A stretch of 64,000 nucleotides of DNA from Agroathelia rolfsii (taxonomy: Eukaryota; Basidiomycota; Agaricomycetes; Amylocorticiales; Amylocorticiaceae). Shown piece after piece: positions 1 to 13,751 of this stretch (the stretch's first letter is position 1; each line of letters starts with the position of its first letter). The stretch lies in contig JABRWF010000006.1 of assembly GCA_018343915.1 (NCBI GenBank), positions 2,480,001 to 2,544,000 of the forward strand. Direction: 5' to 3'. Under the pieces are notes generated by a model. That model was given only the letters and a program-made list of their open reading frames with translations. It searched no databases and was not told the DNA's origin. Both the position numbers and the translations under genes were made by a program.

Positions 1-3000
1 CCTGACTCTCGCCCAACTTATCCCACCCCGTTCTAAAAGAGGAGCCTAATCCAGATGATAGGGGCAAAACAGCCTCGATGAGCGGATAGACCGATTTGAT
101 CAGCTCCGCGCGCTTGTGGTGTAGTTGCCAGGCCATCAGGAGCTCAGCGTAGACCATCACGTGGCCAATGAGCTGCTGTACGATTTCCGACGGTAGGTCG
201 GTGACGAGGTTTTGTGACGCGCTGCTTGATTGAGTGAAAGAAAGAAAGTCATCTTAATTAGTGATGACATTCTACATATCAAAGTTGTAACCCACCTCTG
301 TCTATAAAGCCTAGGCCCATCGTTGTCCGGAGGGGCAGGTATAAACCGCGGTCCTTTCTTCTCATGAATCACATCACGCTGAGACCCTAGTTGAAGGTGC
401 GATCGTACATGACCAGTGGAAGAGAATGACAACGTGACGCGCTGTGAGTGGGGTTGCGACGTCGATGAGGCCGACGAGGACGTGATCGCCTCCGACCACG
501 ACTTGGACGCGTTCGTAGAGAGCCGTCGGAGGGGTGTACGACCCATGCGGGTGTTGTTGCTGTTGTTACTACTGACCGTGCCAGTATTGCTGGCGGTGTC
601 CGTGCTCGCGAAACGCTGATGCAATTGTTGTTCCTTCTCCGCTGAGCCTCCGCCAGGAAAGGGGACGGTACTCTCGTCCTCGTGGGTAGCTGAGGTAGAG
701 TTTAACGCCGAATCATCGATACTCCGTGAGTCTCTAGGGTTTGCCATGTTTTCCTGTGTGGTATTCATGAACCGGCTCATGCTCATTCCACCAACGGGAT
801 TGAACAGACTCGACCATGACCCACGGGGTGAAGCGGCGGAAGCGGAGGTAGTTGTCGTCGGGGACGGTTGCGAGCGGGATCCTGGGGAGTGCCTGCCCCG
901 TTCTTCGAAACGCGAGAGGGTGAAATAGTCTCCGCTAATAAGTCGTGTTCTTATTTTGATCGGGCTGCCCCTATGCTGAGAGTTTTGAGCAACCGGGCCC
1001 TCTTCTTTTTCCAGAAAGAACAGTGATTAACACAGGCATTTTTGCTATCGTAACAAATCAAGGAGAAGCGGCGCTCACGTGGGGTATCGTGACGATTCTG
1101 CAGTAAAATAGACGCAAACATGCCGAGCATTTGAATATCCTTGCTCTTGGCGAGTTCTTGATGCCTAACAAAGTTATAATAATGAGCACATTTCAAGAAA
1201 TATACAACTACTCTTGTCAACTCACAGCTTGATCATCATTTTCTGAGAAAGCGAGCGTAAAGGCGTGGATGACGAAGAGGCCCGAGCCGACCGTTTGGGC
1301 AGCACAAGCGTCCGCAAAATCATAAACATTCGCTCATGATCGGTCCTAGCATGATGCTTGGCAATCTTGGCGTTCGTATCGCACACATCAACAAGGCTAT
1401 CTGCTTGGAATACAAAGTGCATCGCGAGCTCCCTTTCTGGGCCTACCAAACCCGCGCCACGGTTCAAATACACCGCACTACGCCTAACTGGCACCAAAGA
1501 ATACTTTGGAGGTGACGAAGACTCTGGGATCGTCGCAAAGTCGGGATCCTTGGCAACATTTGGACGAGGAAAGGGAAGGAGATTAGTCATGATCCTCAGG
1601 ATATCGTCGCCATTCTCAGCGCGTTTGGCACTCGTCAACTCTTGCGACCTGTCGTTAGCGGAGATTGTCAGATGTCGAATGGCATCAAACAAAATTGCGG
1701 GTGAATGAGAAAAACGGGAGCCAGAATCGGATGTTGATGGCTTCTTGGCGGCATGTTTGACCAACCGAGGTGGTGCACGGAAGAAGCAAACCAAATCGCC
1801 TGGAAATTTGCTTAGGGGGTGAACGGGGGTACTGGAGAAGCTTAGGGCATACCGTTGGGGCTGAATACTCCTTGCGATGATCGTGGTTCTGCCAAGTTCT
1901 TACTCGTCATGAGTAAAGTAGCCGTGATATCTTCCCCCGTCCTCTTCTCGGCGGGCACAAAACCCTCGTCGTCTTCGTCCGAGGTGTCAGACTTGATAGA
2001 TGAAGGTGTTTGTTTGCTTTCATTTTCATCGCCATAGAGCAAATACCGTAAGCAAGGCTCCAGACACGGGCGACGATTTTCGCGAATCGCACGAAGATGG
2101 CGGAGCATTCTTGCCCGCTTTCGCATGCTAATGAGCGGCGAGCGTTCGAGATCTATGGAAGGCGTGCCTGCGGGCCCGAGTCGAGGATAATCCTTGGGAA
2201 ACGTAAATGTCACTCTGAGGAAGACGGATGACTTTTGCCCCCATGGTCCGTTTAGACTGATAGTACAAGTTCGGCGTTTGCTGAGCTCAATCTAGATAAA
2301 AATAAGACAAAGCAAAAACATGCACTCTGAATGGAAAATCTTGCCTTTTCCAGCTTGAGCGTCGGCGCATTAAGCTTTAATAATGTAGACGTTATCCTTT
2401 ACACGATAAATTAGTCACAGTGATAATGTGAACCATCAAAGAGAGCTCACTCTTCTTGTAAATTATACTCCTCCTGGTCTCTAGGTCGGCTGTGGCTCCT
2501 TCGACCTGATCCATTAGACCTCTCCCGCGAAGACGTCCGTGTCCTAGAATTGACTCGAGAGCCAACGCGCGAACCGCGGCTACTCTCCGCGCCAGAGCTG
2601 CTTTCTCTACTGGGCGCATCCCTGAAGTTTGAGAGCCAAGTCAAATTATCCATGTCAGCCGTCCTGCCGACCGGGTTACCGCGGCTCATCGTCTCGCGCC
2701 GGGTCATGAACGCGCGTCCAGGAGGTGGCATGGGTGTTAACGCATCTGCACCGTGAGCACGACTCGGTATGAAGCGCACCGCAGTAGGAGCTTTCCTTTC
2801 GGTATTATTAAAGACTGCTGAATCTCTTCGCTGGAGCAAGCTCTTCTGTCGTATGGGTAGCCGAGCACGCACTTCGGCGAGGATGGCACGATGTCCAGCG
2901 GGTGCAGATAGAGCAGATGTCAGATAAGTGCCCTTGGGAGGATCATGATAAGACGTCTTGCGATCTCGACGAAGTGTAAGTTCAACGGGTGATTCGGGTC

Positions 3001-4793
3001 TTCCGGAAATGTGTCCCACACTCTGCGAGAATCAATGAGGATAGATTGCATATTGGTTGGTCCTGGGGACTGACCTCCATGGTTTCTTGGTCTATGGGCC
3101 AAAAACGTAATGTACGGTCTTTGGACCATGTAATAAGCTGATAATCATCAGGTCCTGTCCACAAGGTTTTTGAGCAAAACTAGTGAGAGGATGATAAAAT
3201 GACGAAGGAGCGCCAACCTCCTTTCCTCCAAACAAATTCTTTAACAACATCATTGTGACCCTCAAAAATTTCGACTGGGTCTGTCGGGTTTCCATACGCC
3301 CACATTTCCAGTGTCGTCTCCGCGCGTTGAGGAAGGCTGAGAACACCTCTACCGAATGGTAAATCACGCGCACGCCAGACGGGATAAGTCGTCTCAATGA
3401 CGGTGAGTGGATCCGGTGATCGTTCATTGAACATTTCAGTGTTCCAGAGCTTTATAGAACGATCTAGAGAGCAGGTGAGGATTTCGTTGCGCTTAGCATG
3501 AGACCAATCGATGCCGTATATCTTCGAGCCGTGTGCTCTGATTTTCGACACGGGTAGGGAGCCTTTCTAAGATCAAGGTGAGAGGAGGCCAATGGGGATC
3601 TATCGAGCATGTCAACTAACCCGACGATCCCAGATATACACTTCGTCCATGTGAGATGATGCAATTGTGTTCGCATCCTGTCTATTCCACTTGACCTGCG
3701 TACCGGCAGCTGAGAGGAAGGGAGCGCTGTCAGCCGATAGGCACAATATGCGAGTGATTCAAGTTACCTGCAAACGCCGAAAAACCTTCATAATTGTGGA
3801 AGCATGAAGTGTTAGCACGGGCTATGATAAAACATAAATACGATTCTACCTAGCGTTGGCTTCCTTGGATCTCTGAGGTCCCACGCCCACAACCAGGAGT
3901 CTATACCAGTCGAAATTAGTGTATCAGGCTCGCTATTATGCCAGTTGATATCGGTAATGGCGCGATAATGAGAAAGTAAGATGTGTTCAATCGATGTCTT
4001 TGCGACGAGGTTCAAGTTCCATATAAGACTATATCCCCCCCCCCCAAAAAAAAAAAAATCAGAAAAAGAGAGAACAAACGCGGCAGTCGACAGAGTTGAC
4101 TAGGATCTTATACCGACAGCTTTTCACTAGACGTTGAAACAACATATTCTGAGCGGGCAGGATGAGGGTTCCATTGTACATCGGCAACATCCCAAGTACC
4201 GCCTTGAGGTAGGAAGCGGGGAACTTTGTTCGGTGCTTCCAAGTCAATGATAAATAGGCCTTTACGACTGTGATAAGTAGTGTATTAGGATGACATATCT
4301 TCTCAAAATTACCCTTGCTCACGCTGCGAGGACGACATCACGCCCCGACGGGCTAATACTCATCTAACAAGGTATCGTGCGACGAGATTCAGCAAGTGAA
4401 ACAGTAGAATCCATGAACCATGATATAACATACATTCCCAACAGCATCTCCCACGAGACCCTTCATGTCGATTTGGAAGCGCCTACGAAAGCTGCCCTCT
4501 TCCTCTGGCGAGGAGGGCACCATGCCGACAGAGGTAGTAGATATATCCCTGTCTGACGTCAAATGATCGCTGTCTGTGCCTCCACCACCGCCGTGGGATC
4601 CGACATGGGTCCGTGTAGACGCGTGAACATTTGGAACGTGTGTGGGAGTAGTGTAGGTGGTGTTATGCGGTCGTTCCTGGTCTACGAGCAAGATGGCAGA
4701 GCTTCTGGGACGCAACGAGGAGAGAAAGCCGGTTTGAGCCTGAGTCGACTGCGACTGGACGGCGATGGTGTCCCCGCTTGTTGTGGGGTTCAT
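1..4793 (-). CDS. WDR59: WDR59/Mtc5 (Sea3) homolog, WD40-RWD-RING protein, 3' end cut by window
   Basis: Subunit of the SEA complex (yeast Mtc5/Sea3; animal WDR59 in GATOR2), which controls TORC1 on the vacuole or lysosome. The start ATG (4793) opens a disordered leader of about 120 residues. Then come WD40 exons reading GLFIIDLEAPNKVPRF (about 4260), SEKLLIWNLNLVAKTS (about 4010), HGSKIYGIDWSHAKRNEI (about 3520) and PVWRARDLPFGRGVLSLP (about 3380), the pattern of WDR59 propellers. An RWD domain follows at about 2220-2040, with FPKDYPRLGP and PCLEPCLRYLLYGDE. The C-terminal exons contain HYYNFVRHQELAKSKDIQML (about 1180) and AELLMAWQLHHKRAELIK (about 145), as in the region before the WDR59 RING. 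The RING itself should lie beyond position 1. At least ten introns are implied; the exact splice map is not fully resolved. Family call is strong. Confidence 0.9.
4035..4058. repeat. C11-A13 homopolymer pair inside a WDR59 intron
   Basis: Eleven C (4035-4045) are followed at once by thirteen A (4046-4058). On the coding (minus) strand this is T13 then G11, just upstream of the acceptor that precedes LIWNLNLVAKTS. The T run may act as the polypyrimidine tract. The G run between it and the ATAG acceptor is unusual. Confidence 0.9.
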
Positions 4794-5138
4794 CCCGTAG
4801 GAAACATATAAGACTCAAGATAGGGGTTTACTATTATTCAATGGACCGTGTACGGCAGCTGGATCCAACAAGATAATATGGATGAAGACTTGTTGGGTAA
4901 TCCGAGAAGAGAAACTAGACTATCATTCACCGGCAGATATGATTGTTTCCGTCAAGCACAACGAAACTGAATGCCTCCGGGGTAGAGAATCTCAAATGTT
5001 TATTGTATGCTTATGGACAATCTTGACAGGAAATAAATCAGAGTTAATCCATACATTCATACATATTTATTTGTCTAAGGCATCCATGAACACTACTGGC
5101 ATATCAAAAGCAAGTACTTCAACTTTTCCTCTTCCAGT
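4794..5138. other. Intergenic: MET17 3' flank and WDR59 promoter
   Basis: This 345-base gap separates two minus-strand genes in head-to-tail order. It must hold the MET17 terminator and the WDR59 promoter. I see no clear TATA box, RNA gene or repeat. Confidence 0.6.
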
Positions 5139-7210
<2,072 letters not shown>

Positions 7211-8170
7211 GGCGAAGATACTAGTGTAACTTGGATCAAAGGCAAGAGGGTTGAAAGAGATAAGGGCAGTGCTCCACAAGAAGGGAAACAATGAAGGCAC
7301 TGTATCTATGGCATACACCCAGGCTGTTATAGGTATCCAGTGCCAGTGATGAGATGATCTTTCCCCAGAGTCACGCAATAATTGTTCGGGATCGGGCACC
7401 AGAAACTCGCTAGAGTATTTTCGTCACTCTTGCATTAGGATAAAAACATCCATCATATGACCTCTTGCATGCAAATTAGGCATTATGAAAGTCGAGGATG
7501 ATTGTGATATAGCAATATTGCGGGTACAACAACCAGTCAGCCAGTTATCTAGTACTACACTGAGTTACCAGAGTATGATGTTTTGAATGTTCGGGCAACT
7601 TAAATAATACTGCAGACCGGACGTTTTATGCAGCTCACGCGAACTTTTCTTCAAGTTGTACAGTAGCAGGCATCAGGTCAACTTGAATATGCGTATAGCC
7701 ACTAGTGGAGCAAGCGCCACTGGCATTGCCAGTCTGAACAATCGGACTCTCGGCCGACATGAATTTCGAGTTGACAAGACCTCTTCTGTCGATGCATCCC
7801 TACTTGAGCTCATATCACTATACAGCGTACTAGCTTTAGCATCAAGTCCTCCATATGATCGTAGACTTTTTATAGTAATAGATCAGTTACTGAAAAAGGG
7901 ATACTGTCTTGATGTCCATATGAATGATATACCCTGCTCGTTGGCCGAAATGCCGAAGACGGCCTGATGACTCTCGCCTTGCGATCCATCGAACATGAAA
8001 ATGTAACATAAGCGTCTTGAATTTGCTTGGAATCTTTCTGTACCACCTCCAAGGCGGCCTCACTTGCCTGTGTCCTCACGTCCATATCTTCTCGCCTTGA
8101 CGCTATTTAAAGAAAATAATAGACACGACATAGACTTTGCTTGTACGCTCTCACTAACTTTAACGGACTC
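7211..8170. other. Divergent promoter region between MET17 and the transporter, with ambiguous short ORFs
   Basis: This 960-base gap lies between two divergently transcribed genes. It holds a minus-strand ATG ORF (8085 to 7870, starting MDVRTQASEAALEVVQKD, 71 codons) with a good internal donor (GTATAT) and acceptor (TTTTTCAG); using that intron would stop the protein at once, at 50 residues. Overlapping open frames on both strands at 7650-7860 have no recognisable family. A small real gene is possible but not supported. Confidence 0.3.
8104..8111 (+). promoter_or_regulatory. Candidate TATA box (TATTTAAA) of the transporter gene
   Basis: TATTTAAA lies 60 bases upstream of the ATG at 8171, a normal fungal spacing for a short 5' leader. 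This is motif evidence only. Confidence 0.35.
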
Positions 8171-10506
8171 ATGACTACGACAACAAAAACACAAGGCGCA
8201 TACTCGGCTTTGACGCCTGGAGGCTCTTTAACATCTCCTCCAAGTGCCCGAAACATTTTCTATCAGACTGCTCACAACTTGCCCTCTGCTATTTCTCTAC
8301 CCGACTCCGACGATGGAACGGCCTCAATTTCGAAATGGACCAAGTTCAAACAATCAGTCGCACAATTCGTTACTCGAAATACTGGTCTGCTGCTCGTCGC
8401 CGCTTCACAGGTGTTCTTCGCATGCATGGCCATATCAGTGAAATTTCTGAATGACCTCGATACACCCGTACCTACGTTGGAGGTAAGGAGCATAGACTCC
8501 ATTCACTCTACTATAATCAAGCTCACCTGATCGTCATTATATCCCCGTTCATTGTACAGCTAATCGTGGTTCGAATGGTAGATTTTGTTTTGCATGATCT
8601 ATGATAAAATCAAATTGAGTCCTTTAAATAGGTAATAACATGGGTCTGCTGCGTGTCATACATGTACGTTAGTATTTTATTGCGTTTATACCTGTTTTCT
8701 TACTTACCTGTCTGGGTGCCTTCAGGGTTTGGACTGGCGTGCCTAATCCATTCATCGGTCCAAAAGGGATTCGACACTTGTTAGTGTTTCGTGGATTTTC
8801 AGGGTAAGATACTGACTACTTTCAAGAAAGCTTAAAAAACAACCTGACATAACCTCTATTTTTGACAGGTTTTTCGGTCTCTTCGGCCTTTACTACTCTT
8901 TGCAGGTCAGTAAACTCTCTCGGTAATGAAGGCATCACAAGTTAACTTATACTCACGGCCAATTGCCAATGATAGTATCTGAGCGTTTCGGATGCGGTTG
9001 TTCTGACCTTTCTCGCTCCACTTTGTACGGGTATCGTGGGTTGGCTCCTTCTCAAAGAGCCCCTGACACGCAGGGAGCTCTTCGCTGGAGGTGAATTTCT
9101 CTCTCCATTGAAAGCTCATTGCACGGGTCCAGCTGACCTACACAATCTATCTTACGGCCATTTGATAACAGTATGCAGTCTCTTCGGCGTTGTATTGATT
9201 GCCCGTCCGCCTCTCCTATTTGGCCATGCTGTTGGTGATAATCTGCCAACAATCCCTACTGGAAGAGAAGTTACCTCCACACAGAGGTTAATTGCTGTGG
9301 GGTACGTAAAAAATTGCCCATCATCTCAGGTTAGGCAAAAAGCACGCAACTTATCAGTGCTTTTTTGATAGCGTTTCTATGATTGGCGTATGCGGTGCTA
9401 CAGGAGCCTGTATGTGTCACTCTGATGACCGAAGTTGATGAATGGTTTATGTAAATATTTTTTGATTGCTCTTTGCGCAGACGTCACGATCCGCACGATC
9501 GGCAAGCGTGCGCACCCACTTCACTCGATTACATTCTTTTCATCTCAGTGTGTCGTGGCTGGTGTTGTCGGGTACGTTGGCTGTGCCTCTCTCTCTCTCT
9601 TTTCTTTATTTGCAGTTGAAATTATTAAAACTTGCATCGTAATCTCTTTTTTTTTGTTTGTTTCTTCATTGATTGTAAACATGTAGAATGGCTGCAATCC
9701 GCCAGCAACCTGTCATTCCTACGCAGCTTGACTGGCTGCTACTCCTGATCCTCATCGGAATCTTCGGTTTCCTGGCCCAGGCGTTGCTTACTATGGGATT
9801 GCAGCGTGAGACTGCTGGTCGGGGTACTATCGGTGTGTATTCACAGGTAAGCTCGAGAATGTTTACAAATCATTTCCTCATTTGGACTGGAGTCATTGCC
9901 GACAATATGAAATTGTCCATACATTTTATAGATTGTCTTCGCAAGCATCCTCGAATACATCTTTTTCAAGCCCAAGCCATCTGTGTTATCTCTCCTCGGC
10001 ACACTGTTGATTGTATCATCAGCCATCTATATCGCAGTAAGTTACCGTGGATATCATTTCCTCGACCCCTCATCCCTCCATTCTCAAATGACTCTCCATC
10101 CATTTTACGTGGACGAGGAATAGAGAGAGCCCGGATGGGGTGGGGCCAAATGAATGTCGGTCTCATGTTCTATTCCGACCTACAGGTCACTAAACAAACT
10201 GCCCCAACGAACTCGAAGGTGTCCTCGGTCCCGCCGGTGCAGAGTGCAGGAATCCGGAAACCAGAGGTCCAGGACAGGGAAGCAAGTGCACTAGAAGAAG
10301 GCTTGCTTCTTCATACCGAGGAGGTCGGTCAGCATAGTGGCGTGGATCCGGATACACAACATGAATTCGGGACGGTGGCCAGCCACGGAAGGAGTGAGAA
10401 TGCCAATGAAGGTGTTAGAGACGAGGATGAATACTCTGATGGATCTGATGAGGAAATGGAGGCAGGTAATGCGCTGCACGAGGCTAACGTTCGTTCACAA
10501 ACCTAA
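8171..10506 (+). CDS. EamA/DMT-superfamily membrane transporter (SLC35G-like)
   Basis: A drug/metabolite-transporter protein with about ten membrane helices, of unknown substrate. A soluble leader of about 80 residues precedes TGLLLVAASQVFFACMAISV, the first helix. Further exons give VITWVCCVSYMVWTGVPNPF, FFGLFGLYYSLQ, LSVSDAVVLTFLAPLCTGIV and WLLLKEPLTRRE; the DAVVLTFLAPL and LLLKEP stretches are typical EamA repeat ends. The second repeat ends with TGLQRETAGRGTIGVYSQIV and IFFKPKPSVLSLLGTLLIV. About eight introns of 45-90 bases were placed by phase. The final exon adds an acidic cytosolic tail (SDGSDEEMEAGN) and stops at 10504-10506. The ATG at 8171 is the first in frame. Family call is firm; the substrate is not inferable. 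Confidence 0.88.
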
Positions 10507-13270
10507 AAAGTATGCACGTGGATGCATTTGCGTTTCTACTGAAATGTGCACTCGGTTTATATGACTTATCCTTAGAAGCCGAGGAGGTGCAGTGGAGATA
10601 GGGGCATAGGGCATTCATAGAGATGTTCATGCGATGTTGATGGACGCCACCGGTGGTATTCGTTGGTTCTATAGATACATTGAGCGATAGATTTATGATA
10701 GGATTTTTTGTTCTGGTTTTACCATTAGCTTTGCTATATATATTGATGGACACAAATTGATGATGTACGCGAAAGAGAATAGTTATTGATTAGTTATCAA
10801 TTGTATATTCTGGTCTCAAGTACGATAGTACGATGTTTCTGTTTTGAGATAAATATCAATATTGCATACCCATTCAACGCCTTCAACTGTCAACACCCCT
10901 TACGACCAACAGCCATTATATCATCGTCCACTGGAAGCAGACGATGAAACACTTGGGGGAGGGGTTGTACTATAACATCATATGCATCCATTGATCAACG
11001 GGGGCGTGTGGTTCTGATACAGGGCCGCGTTATCAAGGCAAGAAGCTCCTCAATTCCAGGGCTAGAAATGGAAACTACCGCCTGTATCTCAAGGAATACA
11101 TTTGAACCGATCTCTGAGTCACAAACACTTGGATCATCTTCATATCAATTGTAGATTGCCTATGTCCATTGCTGTAGCATTGATAACATGATGCGTATAC
11201 AAATGTGCTCTACTCTACCCGGTGCGGAAACTAGCGTCTGAAGTGCGGATAAATATTTCTGCAAGCAAGCAGCGCGGAAGTACGATACTAGTACTACTTG
11301 GAGCAACAATTAAATGCATCTAGAGTGGTATTGAATTGCGAGCTCGCTCAACACATGGTTCCTGGCTGGCATCACTTGGCAGCAAGCTGCGCTAACTGAT
11401 AGTTATCCGAAGAGTCGCTCTTCAAGCTTCAGGCTCAGCTTCAGTTGAGGCCCCTGTAATTTCGATGGTGCGCGATCCATTCACATGCACCAAATCCAGT
11501 ATTGTAGCCCCTTATTCTAAACTCGTACCAAGTCACTTGGCGATCGATATCGCCTTCAAACCGGGCCTTGAGTTTCAAGCGGAAGGTGATGCCGGAGAGC
11601 GGGGTTTCAAAGTGGTGAACGAAAAGGAGCGGTGTTCGAAGCGGATGAATCCAAGCCTCCATTATTCAACCGGGCTCAGCTCTCCGTGCAGCCGAGATGT
11701 CGATCCACCAATACAAACGACTGAAATTGGCTTTTTATAGTGGGATTGATCACGTGAGTAATTTATCCTCTCCAGATCTGCGGCACGACCATCGGCACAA
11801 TCATCATTGGTCGGTTGCGGGTCTACGGTCCGAGAAGCAAGCCGCAGCCGCAGTCAGGCAGTCAGACTGGGACTTGTCCAAAGGCACACTCTTGTGAATC
11901 CACTAAACAGAATGACTCTATGCTATTCGCCAAGGCATACAGCGCCTTGACAAAGTGACTTCTATGTACTCCACTTCAATGCACTTGCTTGTACATAATA
12001 TGTCTTAATCGAGTACAATGCTCTCAGAAATCAGGGCCCTCGTAATTGTATCTAATCTAATATTCTTATTTTATCACAACACAGCCTACAGGGCCTCGAT
12101 GAAGACCTCATTTTCCCTTGTTTCCTTAAGCTCCACTGGCAGTGCGCGACCGACGTTTCTAAGCTGTTTCTAGCATTTCGCATGCCGACTAGCTAGCTTG
12201 GCTACATTGGCACTGATCTTACCCTTTCGACACAGCTGAGGCGCCCGTTATTACTCCGGCTGCATGCCAGTTCCGAGCGCCCTGCAAAGCAATTGAAACG
12301 GACAGTGAACTATTACATTTGATAATCAAGATGAATGCGATTACAACGGAATGGATCTGTCAGCATTACACTATAGGATTACTGCATGAAAAAGATCAGG
12401 GGGATGTCGGGCATAAGTTTTCATGATTACTGTCGTCATTTTCCAGTTCTTCATGATGCAAGATGTATGATGCAATTCTGAAACGTATTGTCTTTTCTCC
12501 CTTATGGATTCTTTAGGCGCGATCAAACCTCGAGGCTTGGCCTGGCTTGACGTTCATGTTGTACATGGGCAGCCGCACCACAAATCAAAATTCGTAAATT
12601 CATTGTCTATCAATATCAAAGGCAACAAATGGGATTGGCCGGCAACGCTGTTAGTATGAATAAGAAAAAAAACTATCGTCATTTTTCATCAATACGTTGT
12701 TCACAAGCTAACTTACTAGACCTATTTGTTTGAATGACAATTATCATTTCCCCATGATCCATCATGATATTAGCTGATCGCAGCCACAAGCCTTGTGGTT
12801 CTTTTTTCTTTCTTTCTAGGGCTAGGGTATTGGATCTTGGAGTAGTGTACTTTTCTCAGAGCTTCATCTGACCGAAAAGGCCGAAGAAAAAACATGATTG
12901 GTCGTCTTACCGTGACATTGGCTTTGTGCACTGGTGTGCCTGGTCAGAAATTTGGTCAATGCCGCCCATGCATCATGACTGTTGGATACTGGTACTAGTA
13001 CATCGCCTCGAGGCTCATCGGCGGTACAAACCTGATTATAACTAATACGCAACACATCGCACAAGGAGCCGGTCCAGCAACGGAAATACTAATCATTTTG
13101 TATATCTAGGAAAGAAAATGGATCAAGCATTTGACTGTCTGTTTTTCCCGGTCACTAAACATGATCCTCAGGGATGGATTGATAACCGCACACAGCCTCA
13201 GTAGTATTCTGTTTCACTTGTTTCCTATTGGACAATCTATGCATTTCTTGTTCTTCTTGTTTTCTTGCAA

Positions 13271-13751
13271 TGGCTGATGATGAGGTAGAGATTAAAGTGC
13301 GTAACATGTCATCATATCATTGGTACCTTTATTCCGATTGAAAGTCGTGAAGTCATCACTGGTTCAACTCATGACCAAGAGAATTTATAGTACATCAACA
13401 TCATATGCTATTATGATTCATTAACTTCACTAGTTAAAGGTGTGTTGTTGAAGATCACTGATTAACCTCTTCCAATTCTCGGCTTCCTGCGATATCTATC
13501 TAGGTTAGAGATGCACTCGGGTGCGAAAAATTCTCATATCGCTAGACTTAAGATATCTGGCTTCTCTCGGGATCCTGTTCCGACTTCAGTTGTGAAGGTT
13601 GCAAAAGATTATGGCATGGAAATTACCGAAATTTCCGATGATATCGTGAAGGAGAGGGCTTACTATACCACGCGAACAAAAGATCGCACAGCACAAAGTG
13701 ATTGCCAAGGAGAATGAACGGAACGGGCCATATGTCTTTCATAAATCATGA
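13271..13751 (+). pseudogene. Possible gene fragment with a frame break
   Basis: An ATG at 13271 starts MADDEVEIK followed by a GTGCGT donor-like site. A TCTAG acceptor-like site at about 13504 is followed by a frame reading IARLKISGFSRDPVP and VAKDYGMEITEISDDIVKER, ending at TGA near 13717. A second frame continues the coding look as KIAQHKVIAKENERNG to 13751. Two overlapping coding-like frames would fit a frameshifted relic. I recognise no family and chance is quite possible. Confidence 0.2.

Noticed and set aside
7656..7967. Plus-strand open frame of 103 codons
   Set aside because: It begins with TTG, the first ATG is eleven codons in, it matches no family and overlaps antisense frames of equal quality.
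11441..11740. Opposing open frames in a GC-rich island
   Set aside because: Both strands are open over the same interval with no family match, so composition is the likely cause.
12756..12810. Short palindrome CCACAAG-C-CTTGTGG
   Set aside because: Isolated 15-base palindrome with no T tract or nearby gene end; likely chance.
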